In this document: one piece after another, positions 32,223-44,382 of the stretch
Layout of the letters: each line of letters opens with the position of its first letter
How positions within the stretch are numbered: position 1 is the stretch's first letter
Origin: Cymodocea nodosa
Lineage: Eukaryota; Streptophyta; Magnoliopsida; Alismatales; Cymodoceaceae
Length of the DNA: 64,000 nt
Assembly (NCBI GenBank): GCA_036874045.1
Contig: CM072339.1
Coordinates: 7,571,501 to 7,635,500, forward strand
Direction: 5' to 3'
Made by a program: the position numbers and the translations under genes
Notes under the pieces: model-generated
Seen by the model: only the letters and a program-made list of their open reading frames with translations
What the model was told of the DNA's origin: nothing
Databases searched by the model: none

Positions 32223-32706
32223 CTATTTTCGTTTGTTTCTGAATACAAAATGTAATGTTTGTATTACTTGTTTGATTCATTGAACAATACATTTTTCTGT
32301 AAATGTATTTAATTATTATTCTTGTTTACAGAAAGAGTTGTTGTAATTCTCTTATATATATATATATATATTCTCTGTAATTATCTTTTTGATTAATGAC
32401 AAAAAGGGAGAGAAATATTATAAAAAGATGATTATGATCTTAATTGCATATATATATTATAAAAGGAGATGCTATTTAAATAGTTATTGTAATTTGACAG
32501 ATGATAATTAGAAAACTGATACTTATATAATTATTGACATCTGAGAGTTTTAGTTCTGAGAGGTGATATTTACACAAACAATAGAAATAAGCTTAAGTGA
32601 ACTTAAGTCAACAAACTTGTTTGTTGAATGAAAAGTTAACCCAATGAAGGTGCTTTGTTGAGTTAAATATATTTTATACTTGATTTAATATGGTTTTGCC
32701 ATCATC
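32223..32706 (+). other. ORF3 to PPT spacer of B2
   Basis: Non-coding. It holds a TATATA run, an internal PPT-like AAAAAGGGAGAGAA at about 32400, and the stacked dyads at about 32590-32670, including CAACAAACTTGTTTGTTG and the GTTAACCCAATGAAG/CTTTGTTGAGTTAA hairpin. Confidence 0.65.
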
Positions 32707-32720
32707 AAAAAGGGGGAGAT
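32707..32720 (+). other. Polypurine tract of B2
   Basis: AAAAAGGGGGAGAT immediately before TGTTGAG. Confidence 0.9.
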
Positions 32721-34376
32721 TGTTGAGTATTTTTGTTTTGATGATGTGTGCTGAATGAAAATAATCATATTTACTCAATTACTATTGCTTGTGAAAAGAA
32801 ATTAAAATCATCAATTTATACAGAAAAAGCTTACTGATATAAATACTTGTCTGTATTGGATCTGAAGTTAATAACTAGTCATTTCGTTGCATTAATTTCT
32901 CATTTAGCTAAACGTTAAGTTAACGTGTGTTTTTATTGAAAAGCATGATAAGTTTTAAAGTTATATCTTCTGTATCATGGATAGTGCACGTTTAGACAAC
33001 TTGTTAAGTTAGAGTTTTGTTTGTTTAGAGGTCACGTGAGATCTCGTTAAGTTAGAGGCTTAAAGGTTAAAATAGGTCACGTTAGAACTCGTTAAGTTAG
33101 TGAGTAAAAGAAGAGACAAACTCGTTAAGTTAGTATTATACACGTGGTGAAATTATAAGTTACGAATGTTGTATTGTATCATGTGAGGTGCACATGTTTA
33201 ACTCGTTAAGTTAACATAACTAAACACGTTGAGTTGCTATATTGAACACTAAGGCAACGCGTTAGGTTAGCGTTATAAACTTAAGTTGTTATTTTTGCAC
33301 GTGGTAAAATTATTATTATAAAAACATTTGTTTATTACTGAATTGGTGAGTTAAAGAGTTTTTTGGTGACTTACATCTGTAACTATCTGAAACTTAAACT
33401 GTTTTCCGTGAGTTATCGTTTAACCTTCCGAAAGAAAGGTTAAGCTGGTTCGTTGAGTTAGCATAACACCACGGACTTAGTTCGTTGAGTTAGCTACAGT
33501 ACTTGTCACGTGAAATGGCACATGAGGAACTCGTTAAGTTAGAAACATTAAGTTATATATATATACTTGTGTTACTCGTTTAGTTAACATTAAAGTAACG
33601 ACTTCTTATTACATTGATGAAAAATTTTTGGACGAGAAAGTTTATTTTGCAGGAAATGTTTTAGAGATCCAAGACTGATGATTAAAGAAAATTTGAAATA
33701 TAAACGTGGGTTAGAATGTGTGTGTTTCGATGAAGGAAAAAGCAAAGACGTGAAGAAGTGGAAAACTGGTAGTGATTAAACGTGGAGGATATGCATGAAG
33801 TTAACATACAATATAAAAGGCATAGAATTCTCGTTGATCAAACTATCCTTGCACACAAAACGAAAATCTTTTTAAGGATCAAACTATCCCTGCACACCAA
33901 AAGAAAAATCATTTTCAGGGATCAAAAACACCTCTTCGGGCAAAATCTCTCAAGTGGAAGAAAATTCAGTGAAGTAGAAAAAGGTATTATTTATGTCACT
34001 GAAGATTTGAAGTATCAGAAGAAAGCAAATTCGGTGAAGCATAAAAAGACAAGATATTCGTCACTGAAGAATTGCTGAAGAAGAAAAAGAAGAAGAAGAA
34101 AGATCTCAAACAGGGAGAAATGTTTTAAATTCCGCAAATTAGTTTTCTTTGTTTGTAGTTATGAAATTGTTTAGATGATACATGGTATCGAAATATAATT
34201 GCATCTACAATTTCTGAGGAGAATTGAATTGTATATTGTAATTGAAACCTTGAATAAAAATGATTTTATGAAAACAATGTCTCGACTTATTTTTAAGTTT
34301 TAAAGTTTCAATTATATTTCAGAAAATATTAAAATACACAATTCACCCCCCTCTTGTGTAGCCATACGATCCTACA
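32721..34376 (+). repeat. Family B 3' LTR of B2
   Basis: TGTTGAG ... CGATCCTACA, 1656 bp. It is the short version, without the 95-base GACACGTGTC segment. It shares diagnostic variants with the LTR fragment at 7797. A TATA box, R repeats and AATAAA are present. The next base begins B3 gag coiled-coil sequence (TTATCATGCATTATTACA) with no PBS, so the leader and early gag of B3 are missing or belong elsewhere. Confidence 0.88.
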
Positions 34377-37254
34377 TTATCATGCATTATTACAAAAACA
34401 TAAAGTTTGTAAATTGGAAAATAAAAATATTAGAAACTCTATCCATTTTGGAAGAAGAAAATTGTTTTCTATCTACTACTTTAGAAAAGTTTAAATGTGA
34501 TAATGAAAATCATGCTAGAGATTTGCATAAATTTAGATTTATTGAATGTGTCTTTGTATAGATGATATTTGTGTAGATTTTTATATGATAATTCATGCAT
34601 TCTATGTCTTGAAACTCAAGTTATATGCACTTATACAAGAAAATACATGTTAATCACATTTTTATGACATTGCATGAATATGTGCACAAATGCACCCCTT
34701 TAATGCAATTTTCATGAAATGTACTAGATGTTCATATGTTTGAATGTATGATTTAATAATTCTTAGGCCAAGAAAGAGATTTTAAAGTTCATCAAGGTAT
34801 TGAAATAATTTGATATGGCCACATATATTTTACACATTATGGTTATGAACTTGTGGACATTAAATGCAATAATGTGATATTGGTTATGAATAATTTTAAA
34901 TACATGTTATTAATTGATTCATTCATGGATGAAATTACATTTCACATTTGTAAACATGTTAAAATGAATGTTACATACCTTAGAATAAATATATTTCAAG
35001 TTCATAACTAGAGTTATTTTTGGCATGTATTACTAACATTACATGCATGAGTTAAATGGAATTTGTTATAGGTGAATGTTGGCCCTTGGATCAAGCTTTG
35101 GGATCATCAACTCTTGGATGATCAAAAATATCTATAAATAGGCCTTGTATCCCACAAATTTTCTCCCCTCTCCAACTCCAAAATTCGAAATCCCCCTTGG
35201 TGCTCCAAGCAAGGAGGTGAAGGAGCTCCACTCTTGGTGTTTTCTCTTCCAAACGGTTCTTGGAGGTAGGTCTCTCCCTTTCCTTGTTCTCTCCACTTCC
35301 TCCTTTGGCATTCTTCACCATTAGGGAGGTTGAATTGCTGCTGTAATTACTCCTTGAGGTGTTAAATCCGTGGAGGAGAGGAGCATTGGAGAGACAAGTA
35401 GAGGTGTAGTGAAGTATCTTCAAGAGTGCAGTCTCTTGTTCTACACATTGCTGCATTCCTTTTGGCGTTGGACCTCCAATCCATGGAAGGAACAAGCTGC
35501 ATTGGGCATGGAGAATTGGTGGAGAAGGTAGACATCTTTGGTGGTTGAAGTAAGGAGGTGACGTCCCTTGTGGAAAGACCATTGGAGATGTGGGCTTAAG
35601 GTGAGGAGATGGACTATGAGTTGAGATGGAGTTGTTTGTATTTCCTGTTTTGATGTTGTATGGTTGTTATGTGTTCATTCCATGTTTTCCACATATTTCC
35701 CTTTATTGTAATGTTGAATTCTTGTTGTTATATCAATGTTTTTCAATTCTAAGTTTAGTTTGAGTTTTGTGCCCTTTATGTGTTTGATTTTATGTTTCCT
35801 TGTATGGATTCTTCTCAAATGTTTGATCCTCTAACTCTAACATAGTTTAGACATTTTTTTACTTAACTCTAACCTTCTAATTTACTTTATTTGGATTGTA
35901 TATAGCTTATACTTAGTAGATTAGAGCATACATGGATTTAGATGTATGGTTATAAGTCCATGTATGCTAGTTTTGTAGTAGAATTAGTAGTTTGATGTAG
36001 TGTAATTTTCTTTTCTATTTTTGTAGTGTAATAATTATTGTGTGATGCTTTCTCTTAAGTGATGGATAGAGGGGGACATGAATGAGGTTTCCCATTACTG
36101 ATTCAACTCTATATGAAGTCATTTTTAACATATACATGATTGTTAAGGCAAACATATGATGAGAATGCATTTACACAAGGCATATTTATAAACTCTAGTG
36201 AATTTTATGTTTAATTGCTGGTCCCTGTGGATTCAACCCATTCTTGCATGCTTTCTATAATTGACTTCTTGTACTTGTGGTTATAAATATTAAAACTCGT
36301 TTGTGTGTTAATTTCCTGACATGTAAACCCTGAACAGTCTTGCATGAACAAATACAGAATACAAATGCTGAAAAATTAAAGATAGAATTTGAAAATAAAA
36401 TGTTGAGAAACAACATAAATGATCTTGAGTTAGAGATTGATAGATTAAAACTGAGAGAGCTAGATTTAAATTCTACCATTGAAAAATGGAATTTAAGTCA
36501 AACTAAGTTAGACAAACTAACTAGTACCCCTATAGTGTCATATAAATTTGGCTTAGGATTTGATTATCTTGAATACCCTGAATCTCAAGCCAAGAAAGGA
36601 TTTATTAGTTGCAGCTCAAGTAAATCTAAGACTAAAATTCCTTTTATCATGAAACAAGGTAATAAATATGTAGAAGTAGGTACTTCAAGGGATGAATCAT
36701 ACAGTAATAATATAAATCAATTTGATTTGTCTAAGTGTACTTCTAACATGACTATCAATGTTTCTAAAAATCTTGTTTCTTGTTTTGGCAATTCAATCAC
36801 TAATGTTTCAAAAATGTCAAACAATTGTAGTAAATTGAAAATTCAGAAATCTGAGCATGAAATTAAAAACTCTAGTGTTAGACTAATTACTCATTCTACA
36901 TATTCTTTATTTGAAAATTCTTATGCAGAAAAAGATTTTGTATGTACTTAAAATTCAAACACAAGTACAAAATCTTGGTATGAACTTACTGAAATGTATG
37001 AGCATGATCAAAATAAATTAACATCTGATAAAAATAAGTTTGGTCTTGGTTATACTACATCTGAAAACAAAAAGAATGATTATAAGAGCAATAATGCTAT
37101 AAGTAAGTATGATGCTAATGATAAATCATTAGTACTTACAACTAATAAGAATGTAAATGATAATGTTAAACTATTTTTAAACAAAAAAAAGAAATATGCG
37201 TTTAATAAACTTGGTCCTCAACAACATTGGGTACCAAGGAAAAGTTTTTCTTAA
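34377..37254 (+). pseudogene. B3 gag coiled-coil C-terminus (split by solo LTR)
   Basis: Starts at the equivalent of B1 11312 and runs to 34554 (TLEKFKCDNENHARDLHKF). It is interrupted by the solo LTR and resumes after the second GTCTT at 36342 with LHEQIQNTNAEKLKIEFENK. Coiled-coil heptads continue to about 36500. The Ser/Asn-rich region and HWVPRKSFS follow, with the TAA at 37252-37254. A TAA also interrupts near 36948. The acceptor TTGCAG of the candidate intron ends at 37266; the donor side is absent because the 5' part of gag is missing. Confidence 0.8.
34555..36336. mobile_element. Solo LTR, probably Athila/Tat-type gypsy
   Basis: TG...CA insert of 1782 bp (TGTATAGATGAT ... AACCCTGAACA) flanked by GTCTT at 34550-34554 and 36337-36341. 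TCTATAAATAGG at 35131-35142, followed by a CT-rich stretch, looks like a TATA box and start region for plus-strand transcription. Near the right end, TGGTCCCTGTGGATTCAACC with GTACTTGTGG resembles the 3' part of Athila/Tat LTRs as I remember them. No internal genes, PBS or PPT, so it is probably a solo LTR left by LTR-LTR recombination. The frame on the minus strand at 35091-35582 is not supported as a gene. Confidence 0.7.
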
Positions 37255-37266
37255 TTTGTGTTGCAG

Positions 37267-40200
37267 GAGGAAACAACATCAAAATAAATATTGGATAGTG
37301 GAGCATCAAGTCACATGACCAGACAGAAAAGTCTACTGAAAAATTTTACAAATACCAAGAAAGGAAATGTTACATTTGGAAACAAAAGCAAGGATAAAAT
37401 CATAGGTATGGGTAATGTTCAAATAACTCCTACTTGTGTTATTTCGAATGTACTATATGTAGAAAACCTAGGATTTAATCTGCTTAGTGTTATAAAACTA
37501 ACTAATAATGGATATTATGTAGTGTTTGAAGATAATGTATGCAAAATTATTGATAAAAGTATAGATGAACTTAAGTTTATTACTAAAAGAAAAGGTTCTA
37601 TATGTATTTTATCTTTACCTTTTAGTGTAGTTGATTTAAATTCATGTTTGCTAGCTGAAACTAGTGATGCATATTTATGGCATAGAAGGATCAGACATAT
37701 AAATATGAAATTGTTACATAAACTGTCTAGAAAAAATTTAGTGAGAGGTTTACCAAAGATTAAATACTCAAAGGACTTTATGTGTAATGCATGTGAATTA
37801 GGTAAACTTCACAAAAACTCTTTTAAATCCAAAACTGATATTTCAAGCAAGAGAGTCTTAGAACTTATACATATGGATCTATTTGGACCAACAAGAATCA
37901 TGAGTCTTGGTGGTAAACGGTATGTATTTGTTTTAGTAGATGACTTCTCTAGATACACTTGGGTACATTTTCTAGCATCTAAGACAGAAGTTTTTGAAAA
38001 GTTTAAAATGTTTTGCAATCTTGTTCAAAATGAACAAAGTGTCTTTGTTCAAAAACTTAGGAGTGATCATGGTACTGAATTTGATTATGATCAAATGGAT
38101 AATTACTGTATAGATCATGGCATTAATCACAGATTTTCTTTTCCAAGAGCACCGTCTCAAAATGGTATTGTTGAGAGAAAGAATAGATCACTTTAGGAAA
38201 TGGCTAGAACTATGTTCAATGAACATAATTTACCTCAAAATCTTTTGGCTGAAGCAGTGAATATAGCTTGTTATGTTATTAACAGAAGTCACTTAAGACC
38301 TCTTATTAATAAAACTCCTTTTGAAATTATGTTTGATAGGGTTTAAAAAATTTCCTATATGAAATCATTTGGCTACAAGTGTTTTATTCTTAATACTAAG
38401 GATAAAAGGGATAAATTTCAAGCCAAAGCGGATAAAGGAATTTTTGAAGGTTACTCTACTATAAGTAAAGTTTATAGAGTATATAATAAGACTTCTAGAA
38501 CTATTGAAGAAACCCTTCATGTAAGCTTCAATGAAAATTCATTTAGAGAATCTCAATCTAAAGTTGATAATGATGATATGATCAATTTCCCAAAAGAATT
38601 AGAAATCAATAGAGAGATTGAAGATTTATCTGAGAAAATCAAAAATATGAACTTAAATGATCAAACTAATGATGAAAGTGATGTACCTTTAGATGTTGAT
38701 GAGAATATTGAGGAAAATCAAAGAAATTGGCATTATTCTTCATCACATCCCATCACTAAAGTCATTGGTAATATTAATGAGGGAGTTAAAACTAGAGCTT
38801 CAGTAAATCTAAATAGTATGTGTATGTTTGTTTCTATGGTAGAACCAAAGAATGTAGAAGAAGCAGTATCTGATGAAATTGGATAGTGGCAATGCAAGAA
38901 GAACTAAATCAATTCATTAGAAATGATGTTTGGGAATTAGTCTCTCCACTAGAACATCAGTCCATAATAGGCACAAAGTAGATCTTTAGAAACAAAACTA
39001 ATGAGACTGGTCAAGTTATAAGGAACAAAGCTAGATTAGTTGCACAAGGATATACACAGGAAGAAGAACTAGATTATGATGAAACATTTGCTCCTATGGC
39101 TAGGTTAGAAAGTATTAGAATATTATTGGCCTATGCTTGTTATATGGATTTTAAACTATATCAAATGGATGTCAAGAGTGCATTTCTAAATGGTTTAATT
39201 AATGAAGAAGTTTATGTAAAACAACCACCTAGATTTGAAGACATTAAAAATCTTGACTATGTGTATAAATTGAAAAAAGCCTTATATGGTTTGAAGCAAG
39301 CACATAGATCATGGTATGAAATGTTATCTACTTTTCTAATAGAACAAGGTTATATCATGGGAAAGGTAGACCATATTGTTTTTATCAAAAAGGATGATAA
39401 AGATTAGATTATTGTTCAAATATATGTGGATGATATAATCTTTGGAGCAACTTTTGAAAAACTGATAAAAATATTTTCTAAAGAAATGGCTAGTCAGTTT
39501 GTGATGAGTATGATAGGAGAACTTTCATATTTTCTAGGACTTCAAATTAAGCAAATGGATAAAAGTATATTTTAAAACAAGAAAAATATGTAGATGAAAT
39601 GCTTAAGAAATTTAATTTTAATGATAAAAGGATTCGAGGAACTCCTATGAGTACTTCTTTAAAGTTAGATATTGATGACATAGGAAAATCAATAAATCAA
39701 AGAAAATACAGAAGTATGATTGGTTCTTTACTTTATTTGACAGCTAGTAGACCTGATATTATGTTTGCTATGTGTATTTGTACTAGATTTCAATCTAATC
39801 CTAAAGAATCACACTCAATTGCTGTTAAAAGAATATTTAGATATATACAAGGAACTAAAAAATTCAAACTGTATTATTCTAGGGATAGTTAAATAGATAT
39901 TATAGGATATTCTGATGCTGATTACGCAAGATCTAAATTTGATAGAAAAAGTACTAGTGGCACATGTCAATTATTGGGAACTAATTTAGTGTCATGGTTT
40001 AGTAAAAAGCAAAATTGTGTAGTACTTTCAACCACTAAAGCTGAATATGTTGCTGTTTCACTGTGTTGCACTCAAATTCTGTGGATAAGGCAAACTTTAG
40101 AAGATTTTGGATTATCTTATGATACAACTGAGATTTATTGTAATAGTAGCTCTGCAATAAATCTTTCCAAAAATCCTGTATTGCATTCTAAAGCAAAACA

Positions 40201-40372
40201 TATAGAGGTTAGACATCATTTTCTAAGAGATAACGTAATTAAAGGAAAAATTAAATTAGGATTTGTGTCTAGTAAAAATCAATTAGCAGATATATTTACA
40301 AAACCTCTAGATGAAAATACATTCTACAACATAAGATTAAATTGAGGTATTTGTAGGCCATGTGATGTGTAA
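37267..40372 (+). pseudogene. B3 pol (protease, integrase, RT, RNase H; broken)
   Basis: Pol in copia order. Protease DSGASSHMTRQ is preceded by TAA in place of the Trp codon (about 37285). The integrase zinc region WHRRIRHIN ... CNACELGK is followed by the core HMDLFGPTR, SDHGTEFD and GIVERKNRSL, then TAG at 38194. Further stops are at about 38344 and 38883 (frameshift), with TAG for Trp near 38979. RT has YQMDVKSAFLNG and IYVDDIIFGATFEKL, with a TAG between them near 39404 and a frameshift near 39570. RNase H has GYSDADYARS, KAEYVA (Glu to Lys) and CNSSSAI (Asp to Asn), so two catalytic acids are lost. It ends TAA 40370-40372. Confidence 0.87.
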
Positions 40373-41930
40373 AATACTTAGACTCCACAAAAGATAAATA
40401 TTGTTGATGATGTTGTTTACCTCATAGATATTATATACTTATCATAAATATCTAAGTAATATCTAAACTGCTGCATAAGATACTATGTATTTATTATAAT
40501 ATTATAGTAGTATCTTATTGATTTTACATATTTTGTCAAATTTGATGGTTTTAAAAATTGTATGTGGAAGTATAAATGAAAAACATTAAATACCTCTAGA
40601 ATCTTGAAATTTTGATTAAATGTTTTCTTTGGATCAATGAAAGTACATATGATCATGCATGAATTTGACTTGATTGATTAAACTTGTAGAATAATTTATA
40701 TGTAAATTATCTTAAACTACTAATCAAAAGTATGAGCTTATTGAAGCTGATTCATATTTTCAGTAAAATCATAGACGTAAAAATTGTATGAGATTTGTGT
40801 TTTATTGCATAATGGAATACATATATACTGTGCTTAAAATAAAAAGTGCTCACAAAGTGAAAATCTTTGAAAGTTTATTGATCAGTTTAATCACGAGCCT
40901 TTTGTACTTGAGCAGATAAGTATGTAAGGATTGTTGTCTTGAAAAAGGATTCTTTAAATCTGGTAACCTAAGGTCCTGATTAGACCTGGGATTGTTGATT
41001 GAAAGCTCATTACACGGGTACATTAGAAAGCTCTTGTATGATTCATACTAACTTTTAAAGAAAATTATCAATATTTACTGTTTTGAAATGATAAAAGTTG
41101 TTTCATTAATTACATATATCTTTGAATCGAATATGGTTTCTACTAATATGACTGCTGATTTGTTGAATCAAAATTAGTACTTTTGAAAGTGTTTATTTGA
41201 GATACATTCTTTTATTCTGCTTGAGTTAATCAAATTAAGTTCAAAGTTATGTTTTGATTCATATACGGTTGGAGTTGATTCTGGAAATCATTCTTGATAA
41301 ATTCAGGATAACGGAAATTTCTAAAAAGAAAAATTAAAGTATAGTTATAAGTAACACCTACTTTATACAAGTATATTTTGTATGTTATTGAATATATTTG
41401 AAGTATATTTGTAAGGGGAGGAATTACAATGTCAAAAAAGATTAATATCATTCAAAATATAGATCTTAGTTAATTTGAGTTTAGCCCTCTTAAAATCTTG
41501 ATGAAACAATTTAATAGACAAACAAACTATTTTAGGTTCATAAAAAGAATATTAGAATAGTTTACAATGTTCTTAAGATAATGGTTAGTTAAGTTACTTT
41601 TAGCTTGTTTGTTGCCTTCGAAAGTTTTTAGTTGAAAACATCTAAATTTTTGTTAAGTATTCTAATTAGACATTATGTTATGTAAGGTAACGTGTAAAAT
41701 TGCCTCTAGACAGCATTTTACTCGTTAGGTTCGGTAACTCAACGAGTTATGCTTAAATGTTTCAGGTATCTCGATTGAATAAACTTTATTCAATATTCAT
41801 TTAAAACACAAACCCGACTAATATACTTGTTAAGTTATTCTACAGAAACCCTATTTAAACACTTATTACATGGGAACTTAGGTTATCTCTTAAACATCTT
41901 TCCTGCTTGTTCCTGTTACATCCTACGACG
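40373..41930 (+). other. Pol to ORF3 spacer of B3
   Basis: Non-coding, homologous to 13460-15019. It includes the post-pol hairpin (about 40475-40520), PPT-like AAGGGGAGG at 41413-41421, and the ORF3 promoter dyad (41721-41746, less symmetrical) with TATTTAAAC at 41852-41860, 79 bases before the ATG. Confidence 0.65.
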
Positions 41931-42428
41931 ATGGTCTCCAAGTTCTACAAAGGTTGTGGTAGAGGCAAAGGCAGAGGAGATGGAAAAGGAAAAGAAATAG
42001 ACCATGATGATGTTCCACGGACATGGTTTAAGAAAATACTTCAAGTGGACAAAAGCAAGTTTGATCGGGAATACAGAATGAAGTGTGCTGAAATTGCATT
42101 TTTAGAATAGTATGCAAAATATCTGAAAAAAGGTGTAGGTACATCAACTAGAATTCCTCAAACACCCATAAACGGTACAAGATTACATGCATTTGAGGAA
42201 GAACAAGAATCTACAATTCCTACTCCTTCATATTAAAAAGAGAAACAAACAAATATTGCTATGGATAAAACAAAAAGTTGAAGGTCTTCAAAAGGTAATA
42301 GCAATAGAAAGTGCCTTAGAAGAATTAAACCAGAAAACTTTTATGGAACAATTTCAAAAGAAAACAGCAATACTTCAAGAAGAGAGACTAACTTGTTATA
42401 GAAGATGAAAAGTCAAAAAAATTATGTC
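41931..42428 (+). pseudogene. B3 ORF3, 5' part (interrupted by B4)
   Basis: Starts MVSKFYKGCGRGKGRGDGKG. After LQVDKS it skips about 39 codons present in the other copies (RLAELYRDYFF ... MGIRS) and resumes at KFDREYRMKCAEIAFLE, then TAG at 42108. Further frameshifts lie near 42235 and 42275. It is cut at ATGTC (42424-42428), where B4 begins. The gene continues at 54628. Nothing of the domain resembling PF20167 is left in this copy. Confidence 0.8.
42424..42428 (+). repeat. Target-site duplication of B4, left
   Basis: ATGTC, inside the ORF3 string AAAATTATGTC of B3. The right copy at 54628-54632 reads ATGCC (one mismatch). Confidence 0.8.
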
Positions 42429-44182
42429 TGTTGAGTATTTTTGTTTTGATAATGTGTGCTGAATGAAAATAATCATATTTGCTCAATTACTATTGCTTGT
42501 GAAAAGAAATTAAAATCATCAATTAATACAGAAAAAGCTTACTGATATAAATACTTGTCTGTATTGGATTTGAAGTTAATAACTAGTCGTTTCGTTGCAT
42601 TAATTTCTCATTTAGCTAAACGTTAAGTTAACGTGTGTTTTTATTGAAAAGCATGATATGTTTTAAAGTTTTATCTTCTGTATCGTGAACAGTGCATGTT
42701 TAGACAACTCGTTAAGCTAGAGTTTTGTTTGTATAGAGGTCACATAGGAACTCGTTAAGTTAGAGGCTTAAAGGTTAAAATAGGTCACATGATAACTCAT
42801 TAAGTTAGTGAGTAAAAGAAGAGATGAACTCGTTAAGTTAGTGTTATACACGTGGTGAAATTATAAGTTATGAATGTTGTATTGTATCACGTGAGGGGCA
42901 CATGTTTAACTCATTAAGTTAACAAAACTAAATGCGTTGAGTTGCTATATTGAACACTAAGGCAACACGTTAGGTTAGCGTTATAAACTTAAGTTGTTAT
43001 TTTTGCACGTGGTAAAATTCTTATTATAAAAACATTTGTTTATTACTGAATCGATGAGTTAAAGTTTTTTTTTCAGAGACTTATAGTCGTAACTATCTGT
43101 AAGGTAACTTAAGTCATGTTTTTAGGTCTTGACACGTGTTTCACTAGTTTTATAATATAAAGAGTTTTTCAGTGACTTACATCTGTAACTATTCGAAACT
43201 TAAACTGTTTTCGGTGAGTTATCGTTTAACCTTCCGAATGAAAGGTTAAGCTGGTTCGTTGAGTTAGCATAACACCACGGACTTAGTTCGTTGAGTTAGC
43301 TACAATACTTGTCACGTGAAATGGCACATGGTGAACTCATTAAGGAGGAAACGTTAAGTTATATATATATACTTGTGTTACTCGTTTAGTTAAAATTAAA
43401 GTAACGACTTCTTATTACACTGATGAAAAATTTTTGGATGAGAAAGTTTATTTTGTAGGAAATTTTTTAGAGATCCAGGACTAATGCTTAAAGAAAATTT
43501 GAAATATAAACGTGGGTTAGAACGTGTGTGTTTCGATGAAGGAAAAAGAAAAGACGTAGAGAAGTGGAAAACTGGTAGTGGTTAAACGTGAAGGATATGC
43601 ATGAAATGAAGATACAGTATAAAAGGCATAGAATTCTCGTTGATCAAACCATCCTTGTACACAAAATGAAAAATCTTTTCAAGGATCAAACCATCCCTAC
43701 ACACCTAAAGAAAAATCTTTTTCGGGGATCAAAAACACCTCTTCGAGAAAAATCTCTCAAGTGGAAGAAGATTCAGTGAAGCATAAAAAGGTAAGATTTT
43801 CGTCACTAAAGATTTGAAGTATCAGAAGAAAGCAAATTCGGTGAAGCATAAAAAGACAAGATATTTGTCATTGAAGAATTGCTGAAGAAGAAATAAGAAG
43901 AAGAAAGATCTCAAATAGGGAGAAATGTTTTAAATTCCGCAAATTAGTTTTCTCTGTTTGTAGTTATGAAATTGTTTAGATGATACATGGTATCGAGTTA
44001 TAATTGCATCTACAATTTCTGAGGAGAATTGAATTGTATATTGTAATTGAAACCTTGAATAAAAATGATTTTATGAAAACAATGTCTCGACTTGTTTTTG
44101 AATTTTAAAGTTTCAATTATATTTCAGAAAATATTAAAAATACACAATTCACCCCCCTCTTGTGTAGCCATATGATCCTACA
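42429..44182 (+). repeat. B4 5' LTR
   Basis: TGTTGAGTATTTTTG ... TATGATCCTACA, 1754 bp, the long version with TCTTGACACGTGTTTC. TATAAAAG at 43618-43625; R-region tandem repeats and the GAA-rich stretch follow; AATAAA at about 44058. Several CACGTG boxes have decayed to CACATG or CACATA compared with B1. Confidence 0.93.
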
Positions 44183-44184
44183 AG

Positions 44185-44196
44185 TGGTATCAGAGC
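44185..44196 (+). other. Primer-binding site of B4
   Basis: TGGTATCAGAGC two bases after the LTR end (initiator-Met tRNA). Confidence 0.93.
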
Positions 44197-44382
44197 TTGG
44201 TTAATAATCTTTGATATAAAATCGATACCAACTTATTTAATATCATTGCTTATTCTACCTTCCTTGTTTTTAAACAAAAATTAATATCTGAGCATACGTT
44301 TAACTCTCTTGATTTAAGGCTCATGTTGTTTTAAAGTTTTTAGACTATTTAAAATCAAATAGGTTGAAAAATCTAAGGTAAA

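Larger units (their letters stand above)
7797..34376 (+). mobile_element. Copia family B, copy B2 (outer element, interrupted)
   Basis: Inferred outer copia element: 5' LTR fragment 7797-8879, RT/RNase H from 27340, ORF3, PPT and 3' LTR 32721-34376. The two LTRs are paired because both lack a segment of about 95 bases found in the other family B LTRs. Both also share small variants against the others (TTTTAAAGTTATATC, GTTTGTTTAGAGG, GGCACATGAGGAACTCG). B1 lies inside the 5' LTR. Its 3' edge, with the B2 LTR end, leader, gag, protease, integrase and early RT, is missing at the 27339/27340 junction. No matching TSD was seen (AGATA before, TTATC after), so the pairing is inference. Confidence 0.5.
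34377..42428 (+). mobile_element. Copia family B, copy B3 (fragment hosting two insertions)
   Basis: Begins abruptly in the gag coiled-coil region, then runs through the gag stop, protease, integrase, RT, RNase H, spacer and into ORF3. It is split by a solo LTR (34555-36336) and, at 42428, by the full-length element B4. Its ORF3 resumes at 54628-54663 after B4. No LTR of its own can be assigned with confidence. It is the oldest-looking family B copy, with many stops and frameshifts. Confidence 0.75.

Noticed and set aside
32721..34400. B2 inserted into B3 gag with a TSD
   Set aside because: The five bases before 7797 (AGATA) and after 34376 (TTATC) do not match, and the sequence before 7797 is not gag.
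35091..35582. 163-codon frame on the minus strand
   Set aside because: It lies inside the solo LTR, overlaps its TATA and start region in the opposite direction, and has no domain-like features.
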